From NCBI GenBank assembly GCA_015680685.1, contig MNCI01034026.1:709213-773212 (forward strand): a stretch of 64,000 nt of DNA, in the 5' to 3' direction. Each line of letters starts with the position of its first letter. The stretch's first letter is position 1. Source of the DNA: Gnetum montanum. Its lineage: Eukaryota; Streptophyta; Gnetopsida; Gnetales; Gnetaceae. The notes beneath the pieces are model-generated. The model had not been told where the DNA came from and made no database searches. It saw nothing but the letters and a program-made list of their open reading frames with translations. Below are positions 1 through 11,834 of the stretch, piece by piece. Made by a program: the position numbers and the translations under genes.

Positions 1-275
1 TAGCGTAACAATGCAAGAGCATCTAATACTACTAGTTACCCACTTCAGGGTCCACCTGTTGAAGGTGGCTGATCATGTTGTCAATGATCCCCTGCATGAA
101 TGGAAACTTGTCAGGGACCTTAGCCCATGATTCCGTGTGAATCGGAGGAGGTCCTGTAGCATCAATGGTGGCATCTTTCACATAAATAAACATGTCAGAG
201 ATGACCAAAATGAGTTATGATAAGGTATACATATTGCTAAACTCACCAGCATAGGCATTAAACAAAATGATTTAC

Positions 276-1306
276 CAATAGGGGGTTGCATCCTCTACAA
301 TTTAAGATGCAGCCTCCACCCCTCCTCTTCCTCTATGCGAAGGGTTTCCTTAGTTGGAGAAGGTCTCTTCTGCTGCAACTTCTTGGCCACAATCTTAGCT
401 ATGAGACGTTCCCCCTATGACACGCTACTGTCTACGATGAGGGGCGTCTCTCCTATGCTATCTTGGCCATGAATGTTACGGGCCACCCAATCCTTAGTCA
501 TCATAGAGAATAGCTCCCCAATTACTTTTGGGAGATCTTGGGCTTAGGTGGTCTGGAGAATCTAGCAAATCCATGGTCTAGAAATCTAGTTGCGATTTTG
601 CATGACCCAGACTCCATTCTCTTGAACCACCAGGAACTCCCTGAAACACTTCAGATAGGCTATGTTAAAGGCATAATGGATATTGGAACAAGACTCCATT
701 TTCTTATGGAGCCCCAAGATTTTGGTCTGCAAGCCTTTACATAGAAACCTAGCCCAGTTGTAATGGGCCCCCTCTTCCATAACTTTGTGCATTACCTAGG
801 CCTGCATAATCCCCATGACCTTCCCTTGGGAGAGTAGTTGGGGGAATGCACGAGCATGAAAGATAGGGTAAACCCCCTTGGCGGGTCCTTCTTTAAGCCT
901 CTCCATGGGTATCCCATTTTGCTCCTTGGCAATCCCTAACCACTCTTGGATGTCCTTCTTGACTTTGACCCCATGAGGGCACCATCGGCAGGGACACCAA
1001 AGAGGTCTATGAATAGCTGGTCATTGATTTGAATGACCACCCATACACCCTGTATGCACATGCAGAAGTGGATTGCCTTGTTAGGAAAGGAGTTGACCAG
1101 GGAGAGCATCTCGGTAGCAGGAACGTTTGGATTCGGGGCCAGGAACAGATCCATAAGCCTAGCCTTTTGGATATTCTAGACCAAGAAGTTCAAAGCCGCA
1201 TCGTTTATCCAGCATTGACTTGTATCTACTTCTCTGTACTTGAAGTAGATATTTGCCCCTTGTGTCTCGACGGTTACCACCGTCACCTCCTGGGGCTTTT
1301 TGACCC
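276..1306 (-). pseudogene. Exon 4 of the element D opposite-strand gene
   Basis: Largest exon, about 1.03 kb, starting after a TTTTAG acceptor and ending at a GTAAAT donor. It carries the two conserved blocks seen in every copy: an N-terminal block (LMDLFLAPNPNVPATEML... with FGVPADG) and a C-terminal block (GAHYNWARFL...FREFLVV). I do not recognise the family. The exon is broken by stops, and its length differs from the B copy (1031 versus 1041 bp), which changes the phase. Confidence 0.6.
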
Positions 1307-1765
1307 CTAAAACAATTTTTGCAAGAAATGTTTAGCATAAAAACATAGAAAATCCAAAGATTGCAAGACACTTAAGCATGCAACACTTATTTTTTAGCCT
1401 ACCAGGTTTGTACAGTAATGGGAACAACGGAAGACTAACTAGAACCTATTCAACGATGATTGGTTTGAAAGGTTCTATCCCCCCCTCATTCAGCCAACCA
1501 GACCCCTTGCATTGATCGTAGGGAATGGGGAACAGGTGTGGGTAGGTGTGGTATTCACCCCCACATTGACCAATCACACCTGCACGTAGGTTCTCAGTAG
1601 AAGAGAACTCCTGCAGGGCTATCCGTGTCATAGTTAGTAGACCTGGTTGGTCATGAACCCTTTCTTTGTTGATGTAGAACCTGGTAACAAAAAACATACT
1701 ATTAGCATTTGGCCAATATGGCCAGCGTCACACAACACAGTGGAATAAGGTTACAAAACACTCAC

Positions 1766-2215
1766 CCGCTAGCACAGTAGAGAGTTCCTGGTGGGTTTTG
1801 GAAGTAGATTGCCATATAATGTGCGATGAATAATGTGTTGTAAGAATGGTAGTAACTGTATTCAGGCATATCCCAGATCCAGGCTAAACGCCTCAACCCT
1901 GTGGGGTGTTGACTGGATCCTTCTCCCTACCTGCTCATGATTGCTTCATTCATTAGAATCTTCAGGATGTCTTGGCTTGCTCCAGGCAGTATGGCTTCTG
2001 TTATGATGGTCGCCTCCTCCTCCTCTAGGTATGTCCAAACGATCACACTAAAGTGTTGGAGGAGGTGCTGTAGGAACTCCTATGCTCCTTCCCTGAACCA
2101 TACCCCCTGCTCCCCCACATGTATATAGGGAGGAGGAGCATTGGCCACGGGTTTGCTTACGTGACACAGTACCCTTGTAATTTCCAATAAGATCAGAATG
2201 GGCCTTAGCCCCATC
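1766..2215 (-). pseudogene. FCP1/NIF-like HAD domain exon (exon 2, element D)
   Basis: A 450-bp exon read on the minus strand. It shows the FCP1/NLI-interacting-factor layout: a hydrophobic strand with the altered motif I (LLEITRVL in place of DxDGTL), then GVWFREGAxEFLQHLLQHFSV (first 20 residues: an RPG-xEFL-like helix), then VWTYLEEE, and finally YNTLFIA...FQNPPG where active enzymes have NTLLIDD...NPP. Both catalytic aspartates of motif I and the later acidic pair are absent. Two in-frame TAGs (x is one of them) show decay. Confidence 0.7.
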
Positions 2216-2871
2216 CTGCATAATACAACCAGCAAGCGTTAGTATCATGTCTAAGTGCAATACGCACGCAACATAGCAAATACCTAGCAGTGCATACATA
2301 TAGCATAGCGTAGCCCTCTTCCTGCACATAGCGTAGCAAGAACATAAAAGCACTAGCATAGCAAAAACTTCCTAGCGTAGCAATAGAGCAATTAGCCCTA
2401 ATAGAGCGATTAACAATATGCCTTAACAAAACACGTGTCGCACTATCACATCACACATGGCCCAGCCCTCCTGAGGGTCCTACGCTACACCATTCGAAGG
2501 CTAAGGAACTTAAATTGTCCAAGCCCCTGTGGTTATGACAACCGCAGCAATGGCAGTTTAAGTGACCTTACATGCAATGATGGCATAGCGTTTATGCATC
2601 TTCCATGGCCAAAATGGCAATAACGGTGACGCAAAGGCCAAAACAATGTGATGACGGAAAACACAAATGACTAAGACTAGGATACACAATGAAAGTAGAA
2701 AACAAAAATGATAACAGAATCACGAAATAGTAGAGGAAGCATAGTAGCCTACCGAGTCAATGGTGTGTCCTCTCGTGCCACGAAACATGCTTGTGTCATG
2801 TGCCCTAGGATTTTCTTCTCCTCCTCGACCTTTAAGAGTGCCAGATGAGTACAATCCTTCTTAGGAGCCAT

Positions 2872-3470
2872 CGTCCCACTTATAGACTTCCCCTCTTCGC
2901 TATATAGGAAATTGCCTTGCTCGCTACTTGCATAATCGCTGCACACTTTGAAATCACTTTGTGCTTGAATATGGGCTCTACGCTCTTACGGTGAGAATGA
3001 CAAGCTTACCAGGGTTTAATCCCTATTTATGGCCGTAATGGTAAGAAAGGAAAACTTGCCGCTCTCTCTCTCCATTTAATGCAAAGTGCACTGTACAACA
3101 TAGCATGCTTGCCATGACATCGTAGCATTGTTGGCATTAAAACCTTGACATGCTTCAAGCCAACTATTTGCTTTCCCAAAAACAAAAAATATATATTTTT
3201 TTTACGGGTCCGAAAAGACCTTAAACTAGCAACCCTAGCAATCGTAGCGTTATCGGTCCTAAAAGACCTTAAACTAACAATCCTAGCATAGTTGCACCTT
3301 TAACGGTCCGAAAAGACCTTAAACTAGCAGTTTCGACCTTATTATATGTTCGTAGTCTGTAATGACATTAAACTAGCAGTTTCACACTTTCGCATCGGTA
3401 GTTTTGTAATTTATAGTGGTTTCATGTTTTAACGTTGGTAGTTTGCATTTTTAAATAAGCTTCACACTCT
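2872..3470. repeat. Spacer between opposite-strand gene and lost RT of element D
   Basis: Non-coding. It contains three copies of the word GGTCCGAAAAGACCTTAAAC (about 3208, 3255 and 3305) and diverged AACTAGCAGTTT relatives to about 3450. This is the same short-repeat family found before RT, after protease and after integrase in all elements. Confidence 0.7.
3021..3031 (-). promoter_or_regulatory. TATA-like box upstream of the D opposite-strand gene
   Basis: On the minus strand this reads CATAAATAGGG, about 150 bp upstream of the exon 1 ATG at 2871. The same word sits about 150 bp upstream of the corresponding ATG in element A (12614-12624). The conserved position supports a core promoter, but function is inferred. 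Confidence 0.5.
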
Positions 3471-3550
3471 TACTATGAGACATAAAGCCTACCTGGGATC
3501 CTGTGAGACATAAAGCCTACCTAGTTGCTAGTTAATTTGCTCATCTTATG

Positions 3551-4030
3551 GTAGTCTCATATGCCTTCCACACCTTGGCTTGCATTAGCGTAGACTTGAT
3601 ACCCATCTGTGGTTGTTTACGCATCGTATGGTGTAGATCGGTCACCTTGATGGTTCCTTCAGAACCCTACGAGACAATAAGCCTTTCGACGGTGATTTAA
3701 CTTTCCTTTCCTTTTTATAGTAGTCCTGCATGCATTCTGCATCCTAGCCAGCATAGGTGAAAATGTGACACCCTTTGAGGTTGTTTATGCCTTGTGTGGT
3801 GTAGGTCGGTAGCCTCGACAGTCCCTTCGGGATCCTACAGGACATAAAGCCTTCTTGATCATTTGTCAACTAAACTTGTCTTACTATAGTCTTGCATGTG
3901 CTCTATACCTCATCACACATAGGCATAGACGTGACACCCTTTGCGGTTGTTTACACTTTGTGTGGTACAGATTGGTCGCCCCGACGATTCCCTTGGGTTT
4001 CGGCAAGACGTAAAGCCACCTTTTGTCTCT
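3551..4030 (+). repeat. Threefold leader repeat, about 165 bp per unit (element A)
   Basis: Three tandem imperfect copies starting near 3551, 3719 and 3880. Each carries GTAGTC...GTTGTTTA, a GGTGTAGATCGGTC-like word and CCTACGAGACA...AAGCC. Element C has the equivalent sequence only once, at about 19232-19360. Leader expansion lies just upstream of the gag ATG. Confidence 0.75.
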
Positions 4031-4092
4031 TTTTTTTAATCCTTCTATTCTTTTGCATTTTCTGCATTTTTTGCATAATCACTTGCTTAGCA

Positions 4093-6900
4093 ATGGCTTT
4101 CACCATCACCGCCGTTGACACCTTCAACGCGGAGGTGCCCTTCGCGGTCCAAGGTACTATTGGTTCCGAACAATGGCTGAATCCAACGCAGGAAGCACGC
4201 CAGTCTCTTAGAATCCAAAATTGAGGACCTGAGGGACTGGCCCAGCAACACGAGTGTTACAGTTTCCTTTGTTCAAAGGTGCAGGCTAATTTGCCCTTGG
4301 ATTGACATGAACTCGAAGAAAAACGTAACTTCGAGTTTGCTTACTGCAATAGGGAGGAATTCATTCCTACCCGAGGCATTTCTTTGCCTTTAACGCAAGC
4401 GTACCAAAGGCTTCTAGATCAACTATTCTGGTTGACCAGGCTCAGGGAGCAACAAGACATAGTGTCCAACTAGGATGATGCCTTTCAAGATGGGTAGGAG
4501 GAACTCGATTCCCAATCTGACGAGGGAGGTCAGGCCAACCCCGTTCCCGTCCCGCCTACCCAGTCCTTCTGGGCCAACCCGCTATCTGTCACCACCCCCT
4601 TTGTCATTACGCCTACACTTCAGTAGCCTACAACTACAACTGCAATGGGTAGCCATGCTACATTCCCAGTGCATCATCACCCCCATTCCTTGGTTGCGCT
4701 TGCAGCAACTGTGCCGTTGCAAGCCATTTATCAGCATGCTCCCACAGTGCACAACATGCCTATCACGGCTACCCCACCGCATATCCATACTGTACCTACT
4801 TTGCAACTGCACATAACTCCTATGCTGATTCCTACCTATGTATCTATTCCACCCACTGTGGTGGGCCTGGGCCCATCCACATGGTGGACCCCATTCGCTT
4901 CTTCGTCTATTCTACAACCATCGCAGATGTCTCACTACGTTCGCCCTCAGGCCTACTCGACCCTGAAAATGGTACATCCTAGCACGGGGCCATGGTCTAT
5001 CTAGCCAGTAACCCAAATGACCTATCCAGTGACTCAACCCACTATTACCGCTCCAACAATACGACCCACCAGGTGGTGTACAATGCAAATGACACCTTTA
5101 GTGGGGGCGGTCCCAACGGCACCCCCGATGGGTCAAATTTCCACCGCCACCATACCACATGTGGGAGTTGCCTCTACAATCCCTCAGCTATCTACAACAT
5201 TGTCGGGTCTAGACTAAGAATTTCAGCACATCCAGACCCTAACTGAGGAAGTAAAATGCCTCAAAGCTGTTGGGTCCGATATGGTACAAGTTATGGACTT
5301 TTATCAAGATGACCCCGTCAACCCTGCAATCCCTACTTTGATATTACCACCCGGGATTTTCCTCCCACACTTCACAAAGTATGATGGGGAAGGGGATTCC
5401 AATACCCATCTCGTCACTTTCCGATCGGAGTCTTTGTTATTATAATAGTGGCTGCATACGATCATTCACATCTTCGCCATGTCCCTAGCTGGGAAAGCAC
5501 TAGATTGGTACTGCATGTTGCCACGTTCATCCATTTCCACTTTGGAAGANTGACACTTAATGAAATCCGTGAGCCCATCGTGGAGGCTCACTTTTTAGTT
5601 GTCTTTAAGGGTGTGATGAATGACTTTATCAAGTCCAAATTGTATTACCTCACTCCATGCTTTCTTAGCCAAGCTTTTGCTCAAACGAAAAGCATACAAG
5701 ATGCAGCCGAGGTGAGCAAAGACCCGGCGTACATGACTTACAAGAATTGCTTTGCAAAAAAGGACAAGGGTAAGGTGCCAACAACCATGGTAACTACTAT
5801 GGTAGCTAAGGCCAAGCCCAAACATAGCAATAGCGGAAGAAATAATAACAAGAAACCATCCATACCTGTGGCTAATTCTCTGCCCAAACCGGGCCAAGCA
5901 TCACAACCTGCCACTCCTGCGCCTGAGACATCTACATACACTAAACCCAACTTCGAGTGCAAAGATTGTTCGAAATACATCCCACTGCCTCTCAAACCTT
6001 CAGAACTCCTGAAGCAACTGTTGGCAGAAGGATACATCCAACACAAGAAGATGTCAGAGGAAGAAAACATGAGACATTGACGCTACTATGAGCTCCTTAA
6101 TAATCCCTCTTTGGCCCTACTCAATGAGCCTCTGGTTCCTAGGGGTTTCAGGCTAGATAGGTTTTGTGACTACCACCAACTATGTGGTCACACCACGAAT
6201 TATTGTCTATTGTTGTAGGATGACATCCAAAGATTAATAAACTTGGGAAGGCTGGTGCTGGATGAAAGTAACTCAGTGTGCCTTGAAAATAAATCTATGT
6301 ATGTCTACACAGATCCCCTCAATGCCAATAATGTCGGTTACGTAATCAACACCATCGGTATTGAAAATGATCCCATGCTACCCTTCCAGCCGTTTGTAAT
6401 TCATGTGCCTTAGCATAGTGCACCAATACCACCAATGGTTAGTCCAAGTTCACAGCTGTCCTTCATCTTGAAAGTCCCACCACGGGCATCTACCTCTGCA
6501 TCACCTGTTGGTGAAGCCACGCAACCCTGTCATTCACCACCTCTAGCTCCATTCATCATTAGGGGGCCAACGTCTTCGACAGCCCCCATCCCATGCAACA
6601 ACATTAAACAACCTCCTTTCCCCACAAGGCGAGAAGCCTACTTGGTAGGTGAGGCATCAAAGGGGAATACTATCAAAAGTATCTCCAAGCCTACACCTTC
6701 GTTCCTTGTATTTACACCTTTGTCACCAAAGATGAAGGTTGACACGATTACATAGCCTACATCACCTTGCCGACAAAGATCCAAACCTAGGTCCGAGGCC
6801 ATCTCGCCTCGAGAGATTCGTCTTCTAGGACGAATCAAGGAGGAGGAAAGTGTCAAATAGGTGGGCAGTCAAGACTTCTTGGATGCCCTCACCTAGGTTG
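4093..6900 (+). pseudogene. gag: gag of element A, decayed
   Basis: The start ATG at 4093 opens a gag N-terminus shared with B (21097) and C (19433): an ARQSLRIQ-like stretch, then YSFLCSKVQANLPL and an EFIP motif. The capsid part (about 5240-5720) shows MVQVMDFYQDDP-like and YLTPCFLSQAFAQTKSIQDA residues. A knuckle-like RFCDYHQLCGHTTNYC is at about 6160-6210, with the C-x2-H-x4-H-x4-C spacing also seen in B. The frame changes several times, stops are frequent, and about 50 codons are missing at the N (5550). It would encode the capsid polyprotein. Confidence 0.8.
5550..5550. other. Assembly gap (single N) inside gag of element A
   Basis: The reading jumps from SISTLE to TLNEIRE at this N. 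In the element C homologue these residues are separated by about 50 codons (38000-38120). The N therefore stands for a gap of roughly 140 bp, not for one unread base. Confidence 0.75.
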
Positions 6901-6928
6901 GTCAAGCCCTAAGGCAAAAAATGCTACG

Positions 6929-7735
6929 TTGAGCTTGTACAACCTAGTCGTGACATCTGTAGCTCACCGCGAGGCCCTAGTCCACATGTTAGCGATGATT
7001 CCGGTCGACGAAAACATGCCAGCGAATGATAAAGCCATCCACTCAGTCATACTCCCCTCTGTACCCACAGAGTCCGTAGTACCTCAATTAAATTTCAGCA
7101 ACGATGCCATTAAGAAAGATCTCGAAGGGGGTCAAGTGACTACGGTGCCTCTCTTCATCATAATTCGGGTCAGCCAACACTGGATCAGAAGTGTACATGT
7201 CGATGATGGGGCTACCATAAATGTCATTTCCTTCCCTATTATAGATAAGTTGGGATTGGTCGACCAGATCAAACCAATGACGACGTCGTGTCTGCGGTCC
7301 TTCAATGGGGCACACATCCTAGTGAAGGGCACAGTTCACGTAAACTTCGTAGCAGGGGACCAATTTCCCACAAACGCAACGTTCGTCTTAGTCGAAAAAA
7401 ATGCCTAGGTTTAACCTGATCTTGGAAAGATTGTGTTTAGCACAAATTAGGGCTATCTCCTCACCTATACACCAAGAAATCCATGGCGATAGGATGGTAA
7501 CATAAGCAATTAGCAACATAGGCATGGAATAGGGTTCAGAAGTTACAACCTTTGAAGATGAAGCACCTGTTCATGTATGCATTAGTCATACAACGAAGGG
7601 ATTGGTCCAACGAGCCAACCCTCGAATTGAAAATGCATGGTATGAGTTGCCCTTCCAAGCAAAGGACAGTGATATGAGTGGGGGCCTAGGTGAAATGCCT
7701 TGACCTTACGTTCCGATCAACCCATGAAAGGTCAA
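6929..7735 (+). pseudogene. pro: Retropepsin-like protease of element A, end of gag-pro
   Basis: Open from 6929 to 7408, with the active-site strand VHVDDGATINVISFP (D-D-G-A where most retropepsins have D-S/T-G). It continues after a stop as FNLILERLCLAQIRAISSPI, where B has the GRPWLAQLRA signature. The C-terminal tail WYELPF...VKRQLR aligns with the B tail ending at 25220. Gag-pro therefore ends with a stop before the opposite-strand gene; RT is not contiguous with it. Confidence 0.75.
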
Positions 7736-8134
7736 GAGGCAGCTACGCATAGCATAATAGCTTTGCGACCTCCCACCCAGTTGCTATCCTTGCATATTCA
7801 CCACTTCCTTATCTCATCAATATGCTATCCTTTCGGCATGCTATGCTAATGGCCCGAAATGGCCCAAAACTAGCAACGGCCTGAAATGACCCAAAACTAG
7901 CAACGGCCCGAAATGGCCTAAAACTAGCATACGAGAGCATGAAAACTTTACATAACACATAAGTTAACACAAAATCGATTTCCTTTCTAAATTTTTTCAT
8001 TTCATTCAAAATTTTTGCCCATTGGTAGTGTTTGTAAAGTTTTCAAAATTTTTAATAAAAGAAAGGGGGGTCCCATGTTGTCATGGGTTAGCTCCGTTCA
8101 CATCGCCTTCACTGTTTGCCCCTACTTCATCTAC
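7736..8134. repeat. Short-repeat block after protease (element A)
   Basis: Three or more copies of a roughly 25-bp unit, GGCCCGAAATGGCCTAAAAC plus TAGCA, lie between about 7850 and 7930. The rest, to the stop of the opposite-strand gene at 8135, shows no feature I can name. Confidence 0.75.
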
Positions 8135-8296
8135 TTATGCATCGCCCACCCCTATGTTGCCCCCTACCAGCTCTTCATTTCCTCCCTCCACAGGCCTCAC
8201 ACCTTCATTGAGAGCCTGTATCCCAAAAATAGAGTAGTTAGCTAGGGCAACGAACGTGATAAATGCTAGCTATAGCATAGAATTAAAGCAACTAAC

Positions 8297-9120
8297 CTGA
8301 GGAGAGCCTACGTCAATCTCAAGAGGTATCTGGTCTAGACTGAGCTTGAGGCAATGCCCAATCTTCTCTATCGAAATGTCCATCCAATGCCTGCTACTAG
8401 GCTCAACATTCGTAGTGGTAACTTTCTCCCTTTCCAAGGTCGTCCACTCTAGAGGTTCCCAGGAAAGGGAGGTGGTTGTGGTATCTCCTGTAAGAAGGTT
8501 CACCCTTAGGTCAGGAGACTCCATGACCTTCACCTGCTCTTTAAACTTGGCATAGGCCTCAGAAGTGTCGATGGCCTTCACGAACATCTTGTATGAGAAC
8601 GCCTCCACAGTAGCGTCTTTATACAATCTTCGATGGGTTTCGTTTTCTAGCTTGTATGTATATTTGTGATCCCTTTTGGTTTTCCCCCATTCGAAGACCT
8701 TAGCGCTGATGTCCTTCATATCTTGGAACTTCTGGGCTAGCAAGTCCATCTGCATCTACTGCTTGATTATTTCATGGGTGGACTCCACATTTTGATGAAC
8801 AACAGTCCAAAACCTGGCGTAGTCGTCCAAAGCCCTTTGCAAAGCAACAGGGTCAAGGTTATAGTTTCTAAGGAAATTGATCCTTGACCTGAGGTTCTCC
8901 ACCTCGACGACCAGTTCAGCCTCTCTCTGCTCGGCCCTTTGGGCCCATTTCCACAGGTACTCATTGGTGCGTCTACACTCCCACAGAGAGAGTGTTGAGT
9001 GTAAGACACATCTGTAAGCCTCGTCAAACATACGACGAGATACCTCAGTCACGTCAAGTGAGAGTGCAGGCACCACAACTACCTCCATAGGTCGTTCCAG
9101 GTCCCACTTGAGCCGAGAGG
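8297..9120 (-). pseudogene. Exon 7 of the A opposite-strand gene (coiled-coil-rich)
   Basis: An 824-bp exon, open apart from one TAG. It begins SRLKWDL after a TAG acceptor; B begins AKLRWDP. It contains long charged helical stretches (for example EYLWKWAQRAEQREAELVVE and a DDYARFWTVVHQ block) typical of a coiled coil. The C copy reads WRTAIIDYTRYWIVIQ and B reads TSEITYTRYWNLL at the same place. I recognise no family; a structural or dimerisation role is inference. Confidence 0.7.
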
Positions 9121-11392
9121 CTATTCAAGCGCACAAAGTGCTGCAATCACGTTAGCATAACAAAATCAACAAACTTGAAAATTTCAAGGTAGCAACATAA
9201 GGATAGTTAACACTCCTACTTATGCACATGAGGGTCCGCCTACTGAAGGCGTTTGATCATGTCATCAACAAGTTCGTGAACAAACACAAACTTGTTAGGG
9301 ACTTCAGCCCATGACTCCGTATGAGGCGGAGGAAGACCTGAGACATCAGTAGTAGCACCTGTTACATGACTAAGCATGTCAGCAATGGCCAAAATGGACT
9401 ACAGTAAGGCACAAACAAAGCCTAACTCATTAGCAATTGGCTGTAGTCTTTCTTCTTTCTGATGCAAGACGATCGCCGTAGGCTCGGTAGAAGGCCCAAC
9501 CAAGTCCATGAAAGCCCCTACCTCATGCGCTGGTGCCTTTCCTTTCAGGAGAGCAGGGTCTTTTTTGGGGAGGTACCCGTTCATTGATAGGAAGAGGCTC
9601 CCTAATGAAAAGAGTCCCTGCCCTAGAGATAGGAGCTCCATTATTCCTGATCGGGACCCTCTCCTCCAAAATCGAGGCCCCTACATCTCTATTTGTCGCC
9701 CTTGTCCTGAGGGTCGACACTTCCTCGTCACCTTCTTCTTCATCTTCTTCTTCTACTCACAAAAGGGCATGCATACGTCAGTTCAAAACAAGTTAACTCA
9801 AAATAGATGCCATGCTATGATGCACTGCGTAATGAAGCATAAAATAGCAGGCAATAGCAAAGTAAACTAAATATTACGTAACGCTCACCAATGGGGGGTT
9901 GTGTTCGCCACAGCTTGAATCGTAGTCTTCGCCCCTCCTCTTCATGACAACTTTCCCTGGTTGGGGGAGCTGTCTTTCATCGCAACTCCATAGGCACGGT
10001 CTTAGCTATGAAATGTTCACCCTATGTCACGTTGCTGATTATGGCAGGGGGTGTCTCCCCTACACTATCCTAGCTACAAGCGCTACGAACTACCAGATCT
10101 TTAGTCGTTACAGACAACGACTCCTTGACCATTTTTGGGGGGTCCTGGGCTTGCATAGTCTGAAGGACCTATCGAATCCATGGCTTAGGAATCTGGTCAT
10201 GATCTAGCTCAGACCAGACTCCATTCCCTGGATCACTAGGAACTCCACGAAGCGCTTTAAACAACCTATGTAGAAATCATAGTGTATGTTAGAGTGGGAC
10301 TCTCTTTGCTCACAGAGTCCCAAAATCTTGACCTGCAAACCACTACATAGGAATTCGGCCCAGTTGTAATGGGCCCCCTCCTCCATGACTTCTCGCATTA
10401 CCTAAGCCTACTCAAGCCCCAGGACCTTCCCCTGGGTGAGCAATTGAGGGAATGTGTGGGCACGAAAGACCAGGTATATCCCCATGGTAGGACCTTCCTT
10501 AAGCTTGTCCATAGGGAATCCCTTTCACTTCTTGATGAGTCTCAGCCACTCCTCGATGTGCTGCTTCTGAAGGGTCAACTCCTACTTGTCCTTTGACATC
10601 ACATCAGTGCCATCAGTAAGGATGCCAAACAAATCTGCAAATAGCTTGTCATGGATGTCAATGACCACCCGCACACCCCGCACGTATGTACGAAAATGGT
10701 TCGCCTGCCCAGAGAAGGAGTTGACCAAGGAAAGCATCTCAGTAGCAGGGACGCCCAGATTTTGAGCCATGAACAAATCCATAAGTCCAGCCATTCGAAT
10801 TTTCTTGAGCAAGGGATTTGGAGCCTCTCATTCTAACCAGCTCTGGGTCATCACTACTTCACCATATTTGAAGTAAATGTTTCCTCCTTTCCTCTTGGCA
10901 ATTACCACCGTGAGGCTTATTCACTCCTGCAACAATGATCATGAAATCTACTTAGCATAACAATGTGAAGAAAAGAAAAGAAAACTATGAAAACACTTGA
11001 GCATGTGGTGCCCACCTGTTAATCCACTAGGTCTATACGGTGAGGGGAATAGTGAGAGTTCAGCCACCAGGACCACTTTGAGCACGACCTACTTGAAAGG
11101 TTCTCTTCACTTCTTTTTGTAGCCAACCCTTCACCCTACAATAATTGTAGAAGGTGGCAAGTGTGCATAGGTGGAAATAGTATCCCTTCCCGCAATGAGC
11201 AATCATGCCCACCTGCAGGCTCTTAGCAAAGGCAAATTCCCATAGGGCTAGCTGCGTTGTGGCCAACTCACCCAGCTAATCATGAATCCGATCATCATCA
11301 ATATAGAACCTAGTGATAAGCACACACTATCAGCACTAAGCCAAGTATGGCCAACGTTGCATAACCAAGCAAAGAAAAGACTCGAAACTCAC

Positions 11393-11834
11393 CCGCCAAC
11401 ACAATAGACGGTCCCCTGTGGGTTTTGAAAGTACGTCGTCATGTGGCACATAAGATACAACGTGTTGTACGGGTGATAACACTGGTATTCTGGCATATCC
11501 TAGATCCAGGCTAAATGCCTCAACCCTATTGAGTGTTGGTTAGACCCTCCTCCTGACTTGCACATCATCAAAAAGGTATCTCAGGATGCCCCGATTTGTC
11601 CTTGGCAGTATGGCCTCTATTATGCCGGATGCCTGGGCTTCATCTAAGGAGGATCAAACCATGAGACTAAAATGTCTGAGAAGGAATTGTAAGAAGTCTC
11701 ACACCCCATACCTGAACCAAATAGCTCGCTCTCCAAAATGTATTGGGGGAGGAGGAACGTTGGCCATAGGTTTGCCTACATGACATAGGACCCCTTCAAG
11801 GTCCAAAACGATCAGCCTAGACCTTGGCCCTACC
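11393..11834 (-). pseudogene. FCP1/NIF-like HAD domain exon (exon 2, element A)
   Basis: The minus strand reads RLIVLDLEGVLCHVG, the closest match here to a HAD motif I (DxDGT/VL), with D-L-E-G-V-L. It continues with an AIWFRYGV-stop-DFLQFLLRHF helix, and YNTLYLM...FQNPQG at the end. The first motif I aspartate survives; the second is Glu. The NTLLIDD-type acidic pair is gone. This copy may retain the ancestral state best. Confidence 0.7.

Larger units (their letters stand above)
1..2871 (-). pseudogene. Opposite-strand gene of element D (FCP1-like; exons 1-6, cut by the window edge)
   Basis: Copy of the eight-exon antisense gene. Exon 1 is 2871-2753 (119 bp, ATG, donor GTAGGC). Exon 2 is 2215-1766 (450 bp, acceptor TTATGCAG, donor GTGAGT). 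Exon 3 is 1680-1403 (278 bp). Exon 4 is 1306-276. Part of exon 6 lies at about 180-60. Exons 1 to 3 keep the same splice phases as the copy in element B. Intron 1 (2752-2216) is full of AGCATAGCGTAGC-type words. Several in-frame TAG codons, for example two in exon 2, make it a pseudogene now. Exon 4 retains the block read as EEGAHYNWARFL that is shared by all copies. Confidence 0.75.
1..3450 (+). mobile_element. Element D, left part (Tat-type Ty3/gypsy)
   Basis: Left remnant of the second-oldest element. It holds the distal part of the opposite-strand gene and the spacer that precedes RT in the other copies; the 3000-3340 stretch closely resembles 12640-12850 of element A. The sequence then passes directly, near 3420-3480, into the leader of element A. 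D resumes inside its RT at 53867. The RT start of D and the 5' LTR of A are therefore missing, presumably lost in one deletion. Assigning this block to D rather than to another relative is inference from nesting order and from the similar AGCATAGCGTAGC-type repeats in the D LTR. Confidence 0.7.

Noticed and set aside
4475-5246. Separate small proline-rich genes
   Set aside because: They are shifted frames of the decayed gag middle region of element A.
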